Below, one piece after another: positions 33,701-46,164 of a DNA stretch of 64,000 bases. The notes under the pieces were generated by a model. That model was not told the DNA's origin. It ran no database searches and worked only from the letters and a program-made list of their open reading frames with translations. This DNA is from Nephrocerus scutellatus (taxonomy: Eukaryota; Arthropoda; Insecta; Diptera; Pipunculidae): NCBI GenBank assembly GCA_947095585.1, contig OX352762.1, forward strand, positions 96,508,249-96,572,248. The letters are read 5' to 3'. A program made the position numbers and the translations under genes. The stretch's first letter is position 1, and every line of letters begins with the position of its first letter.

Positions 33701-35925
33701 CAATTGTATTTTAATTTGTTGATGAAAAGTTTGTCTATGTTTGGCTTATTAAGACTAGTTCTTTGTGACAAAGCAATAAAAAGTTTCAAGTTTTAATTGT
33801 CGAATAAATGGCTATGATTGAGATTTGCCTTCAAGCCCTCTGTATGAGCCTGGCTAAATGTGAATATCTGTAAATAGCCTGAAAACTGCTTGTCGAATAA
33901 GTTGAGTTTGTTTGAGACTTGACCGATCATATTGGATCTATCAATTTAGAGTATGATGTTATTTTCTCTCCTTACTTCATCTGTGTTTCAGTTGGCTTTA
34001 CAGCAAAATTATACACGAAGTTTAGTTTAGAAGTACAGTACATAGTCAGTTTAGAATGGTATTATATCATCTTCACTATATTGCAGCATCCATGCGGTCT
34101 GGTGATATACCACCAAACCTATTCTCTAAGTCAGGCAGGAGTATTGCATAAATTTCATAAGATAGGGATGTTTTAGTTTTCATTTTCATTTACGAGTTAA
34201 TTAAGTTTCTTAGACTATTTTGTTCTGCATTCCTTAGCTTAGGATGCCAAGCAAAGTATGAACTACTCTCGGTCCCATAAATAGTACCAAAATTTTTTGT
34301 AGATATATTTACTGGTATATATTATATTTATTGGTATAAGGAAGAAAGCGGAAAATTTCGGATGAAAAAACATTTAAAAAATTTACATCTCATTGTTGGA
34401 ATTATATTGCGCACCATTTCGGTTTTTTAGTTAAGACTTATATTTTGATTTTCTTTGTTAAATCCTAAATAGTACAATACTTGTAACTAACTAATGAGTT
34501 TGTATTGAGCTATATTTGACATACTGAATGTCACAGGCTTTAACCTATTTGGCCAAATAAATTTATTGCGTCAGTCCAAGACCAATTGACTCAACTGGTA
34601 AAAATGTGAATTCTGGTGAGGGAATTTATGTTGCAATTCTTATCGTGCCGGCGCTATTCATTCGTGTTTTTGTTTCTCCTTTTAGGCGGAAATATTTTGT
34701 GCAGTATATTAATTGAATCGAAACTGGGACATATCGCCTTTGCTGTACTTTATGTACTCTGCCTGTAAGTCTACTTAAGTTGCAAGTCACACACCGCTCT
34801 TAAAAGTTGTTTAACGTGTATGATTTCAACTACGTATTGCAAAATGATGGCAAAAAATTAAAAAAAACAAGCTGATTTTTTGTAACCATTTTTTGGTTTG
34901 AAATTTTTTTTCTGTCTGTCCATACAGTCTGGATTTTTCTTCCTTGTTGCTATGTTTATATGAAGAAGTTTACATAACATGTTGTTGGCCCCTGTAAACT
35001 AGTTCATTGGATTTTGTTTGTTAGTAATTGGTCAAAATAAAAGTAGTATGAAAAAAATTCATAAAAATTTCCGCACCTGGAGCGTTTTCAATTAAATCGA
35101 TATTTAATATATGATTCACAGGTTACATTGCTAATGCATATTTGACTTAATTATGCAACCTAGTTGAAATTTCTATATTTAATTAGGCAAACCTTACTCT
35201 GTTCATTTGTTTTGTTTTCTCTGCTAGCCAGTAATTATTATGATTTATTTCAAGTTTTCTACCTAAGTCTTTTGTTTTTTTCTTTGTTCGAAAAAAATTC
35301 AAAGAAGTTAATGAGTGAATGTAAAAACAGTGAGTAACAAAAACTTAATTAAATAAATTAAATTAAGGCATTGACAATCTTAATACTTGTTAGGAGGATA
35401 ATTATCACACAAAAGGTGAAGGTTAAACAGGCAATTAAACTGGCAGTAGATTTAATGGTAAATGCGAGTTTTACTTTCCCTACTTTAAAAGCAGCATTTA
35501 GCAATTTTAATTGTTGTAAATAACAACTAGGGCATTTTGCGTTTGTACATAGTGCGTGCGCGTTTAAATCAACATGGGAACAATATGTTCGTGCATCTTA
35601 AACCATTATGTGCATCAGACTATAACATACCTTAGTTCTTTGGTAGTATTAAGTGGTTCGTATTATTCGGTTTTACAAAGTAAATCCTACTGAGAAATTA
35701 TAAATTGATTTCAAATGAGGCCGAAATTATTGCAATGCCTACCTTTGGCGAGTTAAATTCGTCTATGGCCAGAAATGCATGCCAAAATACTACAATGTGC
35801 CAAGAATACAGACTCGTCGTCGATTATAACGCTCATTTATAACGACATTCCAGCTTTACGTTTCCAGAATGTGCATTGCTTTTCCTGTACCTCCGGGTAT
35901 TGAACACTCTATGGTACAGATTTAC
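33701..35925. other. Non-genic AT-rich stretch
   Basis: No exons or transposon domains were recognised. AT content is high throughout, with no tandem structure that I could see. Confidence 0.35.
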
Positions 35926-35929
35926 ATTC

Positions 35930-36480
35930 GTACTCGTGTAGTAGAGAATAGTTTCAAAAGATCTAAACACTTACAAATCCGCTGGGCCAGATGGTGTTTT
36001 CACATTAGTTTTAAAGAGGTATTCTTCCGCATTTACACATTACCATTGCGTTAGTTTTTCCATCTACACCACTCTTCTAGACTCTTCCCGAGAAGTTGGA
36101 AAGCAGCTTTTGTTGTCCAGCCTATACCAAAAAAGGTAAAAAGGAACTCTCCTTCCATAGTACTTACGTCCAATCTTTCCAAGGTCATGGAAACGCAGAT
36201 AAATTAGCAGCTCATGAAATATGTTGAGACTAAGAAATCCTTAGTGACCGTACGGATTTCGTGAGTAACGTTCTACTGGTGATTTGATTGCATATATCAC
36301 TAAACAGTGGAACCAGTCTATTCATCAATTTGATGAAAACAGAGTCGTTATTTCCAAAGGCATTTGATAGAGATTGGCATCAAGCGCTTTTTAACAAAAT
36401 GCGTGCTTATGCAGTCGATGAAAAATTGTTTTATTTTATATATTTTTTCTCAAAACTTCAATAGTAAATTGTATTTTAGT
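35930..36480 (+). pseudogene. Jockey-like LINE fragment (RT fingers)
   Basis: In shifting frames: SAGPDGVFT (the GPDGI fingers motif) near 35980, SREVGKQLL, LSKVMETQIN-like sequence near 36172, YGFR near 36250, STGDLIAYITKQWNQSIHQF near 36268-36330, and SKAFDRDWHQALFNKMRAYA at 36352-36413. This is the part of RT directly upstream of the piece retained at 16246. Many frameshifts. Confidence 0.8.
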
Positions 36481-37379
36481 GTTAAAATCTAAAATGAATC
36501 CACCTATTAAATGACACGGATTCATGCTGCTAGTAGTAGTTGAAGGTTTCATGCAAATAAAAGGAAAATGCTTAAGTAGAGTAGGAGTATGTTAACCGAC
36601 TTCTTGTGTTATTCGCGGTTATATAATTGTACACATGTTGCATATAACTGTTTATGCGAAATATTAACGCATGGAACCCACTGAATAAAATTGTGTATGC
36701 AATACACGTGATAACCACTTATGCCGAACTATTGCTGTACATTAATTTTAGGCAGTTCGATTGAAATGTGTGCCATATTTACGGAAATTTGTTATATTTT
36801 GTTCGTCTTGCATATGATGCAAGATGTAAAATTCCAAATTGATATAGTACATTTGTATATAGATTAGTAGGAAATACATTTCCATAATCAATTGACTTAC
36901 ATTAAAAATCTTCAAAAGCCAAATACATACAAGAAAAAAAAAAACTCCTCGAATGCCATATTATACAACGCAACAAACTGAACTCGTTTTTCCTCTGCGG
37001 AAAACTGAATCCTTTTTTTGGTTCAACTCAGTATTAAGCTGCTCTCACAGTAGCGACCAAGCTGCGGACGGTCTGAACATTCACTTACTGCAATGCACTG
37101 CACTAAATGGCTAGTTGGGATTCTACTACCGGCTTAAAACCTGCTCTAAATATTGATTACATATGTAGCGTAGCGACACGCGTGCATTTTATTTTGTTGT
37201 TGTCCGAAGCCTATAATCAATGGATGATTGAGGTCGTCCATAAAAGAAAGTAACAGCCCGGCACACAACTTTTACTTTCGATTGTTGGTGTTTTGATTTT
37301 GATTTGGCGGTAGTTTAAATATGCATGACTATGTAATATGTGAATATATAAAAGAATATAATATAAGCACAAGTTTTTA

Positions 37380-37820
37380 TGAATTGTCGCATGTATGAAA
37401 GATCATCACTTGAGAATGGTTTCACCGATTTGGCTGATTTTTCTTTGTTGTGTTTGTAATTGTCAGGAAAAAGTTTATACGGAAAGAAAAATTAGAAAAG
37501 TGCCCGGAAAATTGGAAAATTCTGCAAAAACTGAAAGTGCTTCTTTCCATGGGATTTTTGTATGAACTCGCGAACTCAAGATTCGAAGACGTATATATTT
37601 TTTTTACCGATAGTGTGGATTCTATAGTTTTCTGGGTGGGTGAGGTGGTCAATGATTGGTGTGGGGGTCAATGGTTGGAGGGGGTAAATGGCCAGGGTCA
37701 GTGGGTAGGGGTCAGTGGGTGAGTTGTCAGTTGGCGGGTGGTCAGTGGGCGGGTGATAAATTGGGTGGGGTTCAGTGGGATGGGGCAGCCGGGAAACGCC
37801 GAGTATTCCCGCTAGTATAA
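37380..37820. repeat. Interspersed element ending CCCGCTAGTATAATAAT
   Basis: The plus strand is G-rich towards the right (GGTCAGTGGG units at 37660-37790), and ends GCAGCCGGGAAACGCCGAGT then ATTCCCGCTAGTA at 37806. The layout mirrors 1425-1722: a variable left part, a GTGGG-rich middle, and a CCGGGAAACGC.GAGTATT..GCTAGTA terminus. The family is not identified. Confidence 0.5.
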
Positions 37821-38589
37821 TAATAATTTTGAAAATATCTAATCTAAATGTTAATTTACTTATGAATTGAGACAGAGTGGGTAGTTGTGTAAAAGTTTGA
37901 ACTTTTTTCAAAATTTGTGCTGAAGAATTTAAAACAAAATACAAAATATTTGTTTTGTTTTAAAATTATTACAATAATTGGAAATATTGCTCGATATGCT
38001 ATCCACGCACATTTTGGGCTCTTACGCACTATTTTTTCATCGAAAAAGATGAATTTATTAAAATAAATTTTTAGAGTCCATCAAATATTTTCCAGAATGT
38101 CATTTCTGCCATAAATTCAGTAAAATAATTAAATAAAATTGTAGCCCCATAATAGTCCTTTCCGCCACTGTAGGCAAATTTGTCATTTGTTTTCTCCTGT
38201 ACTGCCTTTACAACATAAACCAATGTGTAGGAACGGTAACGGTTTCCTTTTTATGTACTTTCTTGGCATATTTTAGACTATGCGGTTCAGTTCAATGAAC
38301 GTCTAGTCAAACATTGTATTTTAAATTTAATTTGAGCTACACAATAATCGACTATAATCTAATAAAGCTATAATGTTGCTATAATGTACTGTTGCTGTTT
38401 ATTTTTGAGTGCAGTGGTGTTCTTCTCTCTCTCTCTTTGAATGTAAATAAATCGAACTCCCTCATAACTTTCTCATTATTCTCGTATCTTTTTCGTTTTT
38501 TATTCTTTCTTTGTCATTTTTCGAAGGTACTCATTTTTTATAAGGTACTCATCGTCAAGGGATTTTTACCATTATAATGCTAAGTACAG

Positions 38590-39165
38590 CTTAGGAGTTA
38601 GAAAGTTAAGGAGAGCAGAAGATGTCCATGCATATGCGTCATAAATTCCTGCAGATCATACAAATGAATCCAGCAATTAATTTTACATACTCAAGTTTTT
38701 GTCGAATATACGCCTTGTAAATAGTAGCCATGTCTGAGAAAGTGATGTACTTCTGACACCGTTTGGGAAACTTAAGCAATTCGCAGCATTCTTAGCTGTT
38801 GAGAATATGTGGAATATATTCTATGATGCAAGTGCAATTCATAAATAAAGGTTGCGGGTTTAAATATTGACATGCTGTCAAGCTCAGAATTAAACATGCT
38901 TAGCATATGTTGTTGTTCAATTTCCACTTGCAAATAAGAAAGCGTGAATTTATATTGAAAAGCTAACAGAGTGCTGTCTTCAGCAAAAGAATGATTAAAA
39001 GTAGGGGACAAGAAATAAATTAATGAAAACGAGAAAGAGTTTCGGAGACAAGCCAGGGCCTTGTGGAACACCGGCGTTTATGCGGTGAACATTCGATTTG
39101 ATACCGTCCAATACGACCTAGATTGAACGGTCAGTCCAATCTAGCATTGAACCCTATCAATAATA
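38590..39165 (-). pseudogene. Jockey-like LINE fragment
   Basis: On the minus strand: CAGGCCTGAGTCCAAAACTC-like RT sequence at about 39060, NHSFAEDSTLLAFQYKF (remnant of FADDSTL) at 38940-38990, LQVEIEQQHMLSMFNSELDS at 38880-38940, and a decayed C-terminal half to about 38600. The D to E change and frameshifts mean it is dead. It belongs to the same family as 16246-17140. Confidence 0.8.
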
Positions 39166-39300
39166 CTACTTTCTATCAAAAAAAAAGTGTTGGCACTCAC
39201 ATATTTATAAAAAATGTACTTTGATGATGATGATGATGATCATAATAAAAAAGGTATATCTACCAATAACACTGCGACCCATAAGGATCTATTGCGCTCC
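39166..39300. repeat. (GAT)n microsatellite and LINE junction
   Basis: A TGATGATGATGATGATGAT tract at 39220-39240 sits at the 3' border of the LINE relic that follows on the minus strand. It may be that LINE's simple-repeat tail. Confidence 0.4.
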
Positions 39301-40480
39301 CCCTAACTAGTGCTACGGAGACAGTGCATGCCCGCCCTCTTATGAACCTAATGATGTGGTGTGGGTTCAGTGAATGCCGTGCTGACTCTAAGATCGCGCT
39401 GGTTTCCAAGTTGTCTCTCCTCTGTCAGATCGTTGCTCCGCATTCATTGAGAAGGTGCCACGGGGTTTCCTCCGCTTCCCCACAAAGCCTGCATCTGACA
39501 TCCCCTTCTACTTTTATTTTCTTTAGGTGTCCATTCAGTCTACAATGTCCTGTTAGGAAACCCGTAATGATTCTTACATTTCTCCTACTAATCGAGGGAG
39601 ACCTCTTTGGGTCAAGGTTCCAGATCATTTCCTTTGCTGGGAGATTTTCCCATCTTACGGAAGCAGTTGTTTTACTTATTCTGTGTATCTCCTTCCGCAT
39701 TATGCCTACCCTATGCCACAGAATGGTTCTGGCCCTACATGCGGAGTTTCTGCTCCTTTGTTAGCGAGCATATCCGTTGCTTTATTGCCTTCTACGCCAG
39801 TGTGTCCTGGAACCCAGTACAAACATACCTTGTTTACTTCGCCAAGTATGTTTAGCTTCGCTTTACACTCCTCCATCAGTTTTGACGTGAAGTTGAATGC
39901 ATCTAGAGCTTTTAGCGCAGCTGGGCTATCTATCATGATGGCTATTTCCTGGCTCACGTCGTTTCTCTCCAGGTTAAAATGAGCACATTTTTCGATGGCA
40001 TGTACTTCTGCCTGGAATATGCTCGGGTACTGCCCTATTGCTTCAGAGTATTTGGTTCTTGGCCCATGGACTCCCGCACCCGTGCCTTCTGCTTTCTTTG
40101 ATCCATCCGTATACTACTTTATGGCTCCCGGTATATCTGGTATTCAGTTTCAGATCTAAATTCCTTCTTGGGGCTCATTTTGACCTCAAAGTTTTTCTTG
40201 AATTCAAGCTTTTGCACCATGTTGTCACAAGGCATGGTGGCTAACAGAACCTAAAGTCCGTGAAGCAGCCTACCTTGCTCAAACGTAACTTGGTTTCCGC
40301 TGATTTGTTCTATGTAGTGGGAGTAACCCAAGAATCACCTTCATACACGCCGTGGGGCAGGTTCTCATGGCGGCTCCTGTTATTCAAATATATGCTAGCC
40401 TCTTTCCAATTCCCTTTTCATGGTGCTTAGCTTGGTTCTATTCGCCCATGCCACTGCTCCATAGGTAATCATTGACTATC
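39301..40480 (-). pseudogene. LINE fragment: RNase H and C-terminal zinc motif
   Basis: Minus-strand frames give an RNase H region at 40100-39706 (FQAEVHAIEKC-like at about 40000; MIDSPAALKALDAF; LYWVPGHTGVEGNKATDMLA). The C-terminal part is at 39700-39425: ITGFLTGHCRLNGHLKKIKV and a CRLCGEAEETPWHLLNEC Cys/His knuckle. RT is missing apart from degraded sequence near 40480. Closely related in layout, but not in sequence, to the LINE at 28237-29785. Confidence 0.8.
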
Positions 40481-42684
40481 ATGGTGTACATGAGTGCTCT
40501 TTTTGATTTTTTCACTACTGCCTCTTGGTGCTTATTCCATAGCAGTCTACTATCAAATATCAAAATGTACTTTACCTATTTGAAGGTCACTGTTGATATT
40601 TTTGTTTTAATAAAGACCAACAGTGGCCTTGTAGCTAGAAGCTTTCAAGAACTACAGGATGTGAAGGGATGCTGAGTCAACAGTACGTTTCATCGCATTA
40701 AAACGCTACGCACACCACAGGAGGTAAAAATACCCCACCTCCCACTCGTTGTTTCTTCTCGTAATTTACTTAATTTAAGTATTTGCCACCTAAACTAATA
40801 CACAATGTATACTCAGTTAAAATTTAGTAACGCCAATTACAAGATGTGGGCAGACAACTGATAGCATAAAACTCATTTTAGATCTTGCGAGAAAACAAGC
40901 TCCGTTCTCTTCCAGATTAACTAAGAAAAACATAATTCCTGTCCATTACATTCTCATCTATAATCACAGAAACGCGTTGCCACAACTTTACGTGAATATT
41001 GTTAATGAATATTGTTATTATACACGAATTAACAATTGACACATGAAACTAAAATTATTGCGTTAATTTTTCAATGTCAAGTCTTTTATTATCTCAGGCA
41101 ATCCCATAACGAAATCCGCTATCGTAGCAGTTTACTCTTAATGTTTCTTCAGGCAGTGTAACTAAAAGAAACTATAAACAACAAGCTATTGTTCAATTTT
41201 AACTTGCAGTCCTCTAAAAATGACAAAATGTGTATTAAATCACATAATGATACTAGTATTCACTTGTGCAACAATATTAAGTTTAGCTAAAAAGGAAACT
41301 TCGAGAATGCGCGGGAAAACTCAAAAGTAGCTATGCTAGTACGAGCAACCAACGGCGTAAAGACGAAATGATGAAAAGACAAGTACCGGCCATTAAACTG
41401 TAAAGCCGTAGTGATTCAAACAGACAGACAACTCGAACTTATCTTATGTAACGCAACACAAATTAATAAACATACCTATGTGTTTTTTGCAGACTCAATT
41501 GTTGTTGATTTGTTGTACTAAGAGTATTATTACTTTGGCGGTTTCAGATATTTGCTTAGCAACGTGGTCTTTTCACAGTCGCTTCTTTAATAAGTTTCCC
41601 ATTATCCTATTATTATCCATGTATTAATGTATGTAAGTCGCGCTGACGTGTTGTTGCATTCAAAGTCATTGTATTAATTCAGTATAAAGTATGTATACAT
41701 TATTTACAACCATGTATACTCGTATTAACGTAGGTTTTTACTGTTTATTAACGTAATAGAAAAAAGTCTGCTTCATATCTTTCTCTCTTCTGCATTGCAT
41801 AAACGTAACTATAACTAGCCATCAGATCAGCAAAGATATAAAAAAAACATTCGTACTCGAGTTTGTGTACTGAAAAATTAGTTTAGCATTTCTCTAAATT
41901 TGTACGGTCATCAAAGATATATAAGAAAGCAGTGAAACCTGTAAGAAGTACTTTAATAAAGACTCTCGTATTTAATAAATCCAATTAAGTAAGATTTCAT
42001 AGGTAAAATGCACAATAATACTTAAAGAACCATCTGGACCAGATTCGTTTACAGGTTGTAATACCAAGAGCGCTTTATGGGTATTTGCATCGTATGGTGG
42101 GGCAAATAGTAGGCTAAAAATAAAGATGATACCTCCATAAAGTGGTGAGAAAGTTTTAGCTAGTAGATTGCACCAAAAGAAGGTAATAAAATAAATCTCA
42201 TGTGATAATTTTATTCATATGACCTTTTACCGTGATGAGACGAGACTAGACTTGGGTTAGCCGAGCTAGAAGAGGCTATCTGCGGACGAAGACAGAAATG
42301 AATGTGATGATGCGCAGTATCACATGCGAGTCGCATCATCTTTGCTCTGGCACTTACAATAATTGAAGCTGAAGAAGATGCAGCTCATAATAAGCAGACG
42401 AGCATGCAAGCACAATGTTAACACAGGAGATTTCGCTTATCGAATACATTTCAAACGTAGTCTCATGTACAAATTCATGTTGAAAGATTTGGTTAAAAAG
42501 TTCAAAGGTAAACGAGTTATATTGATTTGTTTAAATACTTCAACAGAGATCTATTCGCTTACCAGTTTGCTACTTGTCTGACCCTCTAGTAAAGAATATA
42601 GAAATTAAGTCATATAATCATACATATGTACATACGTAATTTGCGGAAATCCTTAAAGTATATATATAGATTAATAAAGCATAT
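40481..42684. other. Non-genic stretch inside probable intron
   Basis: AT-rich DNA in which I see no exon and no recognisable transposon coding. Confidence 0.35.
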
Positions 42685-43209
42685 TGTTACGAAATTTAGG
42701 CTTTCTAGAGTTTGCAATGGATTTTTGCAAATAAACACACAATACAAGTTCGTTACAAATTACAACTTTAATTAACAAATACGAGTAGCAAAAGTTTACA
42801 AATTTTCACTGCTGATTACTTATTGTTCACTTATAACACTATTATTCACGGAGGCGGTTGCTCTATCTATTTTTCAACTTTTCAAGTAGTCTGGTTCATT
42901 TCAAAAATATAAACAAACTTACTGCAATAAAGTTACTGTATTTATACCTTATCAACATTTTCCAGAAGGTTCTTATCTTATCCATTCGACAACCTAGAAA
43001 ATACCAAAACATACTGCTGTTATCTTTCTATATACAATTTGGTAAACAAGTTCCTCAAATTCCACACGTGCAATAGTTATATACAATTTACTGAGCCTAA
43101 TTGTATGCCATGCTTTTTAGTAATTTCTAATACAATTCAATACGATTCTTATTCTCATATAAGAGTATGTACACTGCGATAAATGACTTCTACTTACATT
43201 TTCGTAACA
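42685..43209 (-). mobile_element. Gypsy-type LTR, 525 bp
   Basis: It starts TGTTACGAAATTT and ends TTTTCGTAACA on the plus strand, so both ends are an inverted TGTTACGAAA with canonical TG..CA. It lies at the 3' side of the minus-strand gypsy relic. The 5' partner is reduced to about 30 bp near 45045-45077 (AAATGATTTCTATTTACATT, compare AAATGACTTCTACTTACATT at 43183-43202). Confidence 0.75.
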
Positions 43210-44067
43210 TTAATATTTTACCTTTGATGTGGTGCATTGACCAGCGTCTGATTCCCATAGGCTTACCAGCAGTCCGTCCTCCATTCTCAGTGAGTTACAT
43301 TGGCCCCAATAACTTTTTTACTGTATGACTTGATGTTAAATCTCGTGCCACTGCGGTCTTCCTCCTAGCCCCATACATTAATTGAATCATCATGCTCTTG
43401 TTTCACTAATTACAGTCCAGATAAAAGAAAGAGAAGCTATCTTCCCTTAGCTGCTCTTTTGACCAATGATCTTTCATCTCATGTAATCATGTAATTCGTG
43501 AAACAACTGAACATTTTTGGTTTTCCGGTCTTCTACTATGTTTCTACTCAGTGTCACCACACTTCCGAAATGACCCATTATTGCGATTGCCGGTAATTTT
43601 AAGAGGTACTCGTACATTACGCCATCTTAACATTTGTTTCTTCAAATCAAGCGGTGCGGTATCCTAAAATCCAGACCCAATATGCATTCAGGATTCATGA
43701 TTGATCTGGAAGCTCCTGTATCTAGAATAAAATCGCAAGGTCTTATCTCCAATACGCCATTAACTATCAGACTGTTGCAATGCTTTCCAAGATTTCTACT
43801 GTGTATTGTGACCCTGGTGGGCACCGTGATGGCTACGGCTACTGAGCAGGAGGTTCGTGGTTCGAATCCCAGTAACACCAAAAGTATTTTTTACGGTGGG
43901 TGACAAACGTTCCGAGAGTAATAACTTGTCACGGAAAGCTTCTCAATTCGCCGTTTGGATCCGGCCTTAAATTGTAGGTCCCTTCCATTTGTGTCCAAAA
44001 ATATACATGCGCAACAATATGGTCGCGAAAAGCTAGACCTTGGACCGCAATGGTCTGTTGCGCCGAA

Positions 44068-44107
<40 letters not shown>

Positions 44108-45080
44108 GTGACCCTGAGGTATTCCCTTGTCTTTTTCAGTCTGGTACGATTGCTCCGTCTTATTCGACTGTAGTACATCCATCCGCCGTAATATTTCCAG
44201 ACTCTTAAAGCCTTTTGACATCTAAAACACCTTGAAGAACCGAATCTGCTATTTCTATTGTTTCTTTGGGTCTTCGAATTTTTGCATAGCTATTACGTGT
44301 GAGACTGTCAATAACGCAAATCCCATTTTTTCAGAATTCTTCCGGGGCTTATCCTTGCGTCTGGAATCATCTGCAATAGGTCAGCTGCCTTGCCCCTTCA
44401 CGCTAGGATCAGGGTATTTATTTTTCTTCAGTACCCTATTCATTACGTTATACCGCAGCTCTAAACTGGACTGGAAACTTTCAAATTCAGGCTCAGCATC
44501 AAACGCAGGAGGCTTCAAAATTCCTTTATGGATAATAGAAGATTCTGGAATGACCCTGATACAGCTTCATTGATTATTTTCTCTGGCAAACTCTGGTACG
44601 ACCGTCCAACCGGGTCTCAATCTCCTTAATTTTTGCTTCCAGACCATTCACTTTTCCTATCATGTTCGTTTCGGGCTTGAATTTCACTCATTTCACTTTT
44701 TAGCTTTTCTTGAATAAGATTTTTGATTTTGCTGATCAAATTTGGAGTTCAATTCTTGCTTTAAGTCTTGTGTTTGCTGACTTTTTTTCGTTGATCGAAT
44801 TTGTCGGTCAGCTTCGAACTCAGTTCTAGATTTTGCTGTTCGAACTTTTTTTGGAACTTGCTGTAATTGTTGCTTCTGCTGATTAAACTTATCGCTCATT
44901 TCAGAATGCAATTCTTGCTTAAGGTTCTGGCTTTGTTTCTGCGTTAGTTCACTTTGCTAGTCAAACTTGCTTTTAATTTGCTGCATTAGAGCTTTAAACA
45001 CCGCTTCCATGTTTGGCATTTCTTTATCTTTCAAAGTATTTTTGTGAATAAATGATTTCTATTTACATTTCAATTGTGTT
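43210..45080 (-). pseudogene. Ty3/gypsy element relic interrupted by a SINE
   Basis: Read on the minus strand: a gag-like, Gln/Lys-rich coiled region (45020-44690, KFNQQKQQLQ type) and a gag core relic, then the end of gag. A SINE follows at 43817-44104. The frame then resumes with the retroviral-type aspartic protease motif DFILDTGASRSIMNPE at about 43745-43700. A deletion then joins to an integrase-like end (RMEDGLLV.LWESD at about 43290-43250), so RT and RNase H are lost. Multiple stops; not functional. Confidence 0.75.
43817..44104 (+). mobile_element. tRNA-derived SINE with perfect target duplication
   Basis: Head GTGGGCACCGTGATGGCTAC, B box GTTCGAATCCC, shared body, end TGGTCTGTTGCGCCGAAT, then about 14 ATT repeats. 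A 12-bp direct repeat ATTGTGACCCTG is present at 43805-43816 and 44105-44116. Part of the tail may be shared with the ATT of the duplication. The insertion lies inside the gypsy relic and so is younger than it. Confidence 0.95.
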
Positions 45081-46160
45081 ATATATATATATATATATAC
45101 ATATACATCCACATATATATACTGTCCGAAATCCACATACGAGTTTGAGGAAAGTTAGCACACTGGCTATCGCATCTAATATAAATATAGCATTGAAATT
45201 AGTTAGCCGTTATGAGATTAACTAATCTTAATCTGTTCAATTGCCATTAACACAAATGTTATGCAAGTATCTTTTACCTTTTCTTCAATTACTTTTCTAC
45301 GGAAATTGCTTTTCTTTGTTTGCAACTTTCTCTTTCACAACAAAAGCAAGCCTTTAAAGAGTTTTTGAGGAAAACCCTCAACCCCATACGCCAATAAGTA
45401 ACAATTATGTATTAATCACTTAGATTATTGAGTTGAAAATGTTTTAAAAAAAATGTATTAAGAGTTAATCATCTCACTAAAAATATACCATCAAATGATA
45501 TTACATATCGTACAATGGAAAACAAAATCAATGGCTTCAGCAAAAAGAAGTCATATAACAAATTGCAGTGCTATAAGGGGAAAGCAGACTATGACAAAAA
45601 ATTACAGTTTCTCTGTGAAAAGCGTTGCACGTCATTAATAAAAGACCACTGAGCTCGCAGACTTGATTAATCCTTTTCTTTGTCTTATCGTTATGTTCAT
45701 ACATGCAAATGTTAAAAAAGTTTCAACAAAAAAATTAAGACATCATCTACATCTATTTTTGCAATTTCTTTAAAAAAAATTTGAAGGGAACCTTTTAATA
45801 TTATCTATTCAACCTAAAAGCTACGATACAAAATCTTATATGCACCATGCACTTATATGCACTCGCATTAAAAGTAAAACATCATATCCGATGTGAAAGA
45901 AGTTCAAAAATCCTTAAAACCAAAAATTCTACCATATAAGATTAATTAGTGAATTGAAGTAAACCAATATGCAGCTCTGATATTGCACAGCATAGCTTAA
46001 GCGACATGTTATATACTTGGAGTCATTTGTACACATTGAGTTAAAACTTTTGCACTGTGTAACAAGTTTATAAAACATTCCTTATATAACATGTTTTTTT
46101 TAACTTTGTCGTATTAAAAGATGTTTAAAAACTTTTCTTTGAAATCATTTTAAAAGTTCC
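45081..46160. other. Non-genic AT-rich stretch
   Basis: Starts with an (AT)n tract at 45079-45110. No coding or repeat family recognised. Confidence 0.35.
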
Positions 46161-46164
46161 GACT

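Noticed and set aside
39324..39764. A 146-codon open frame on the plus strand
   Set aside because: It is the shadow of the LINE RNase H/zinc-knuckle frames on the opposite strand.
43955..44173. Ile- or Asn-rich ORFs around 44060-44110
   Set aside because: They are translations of the (ATT)n SINE tail.
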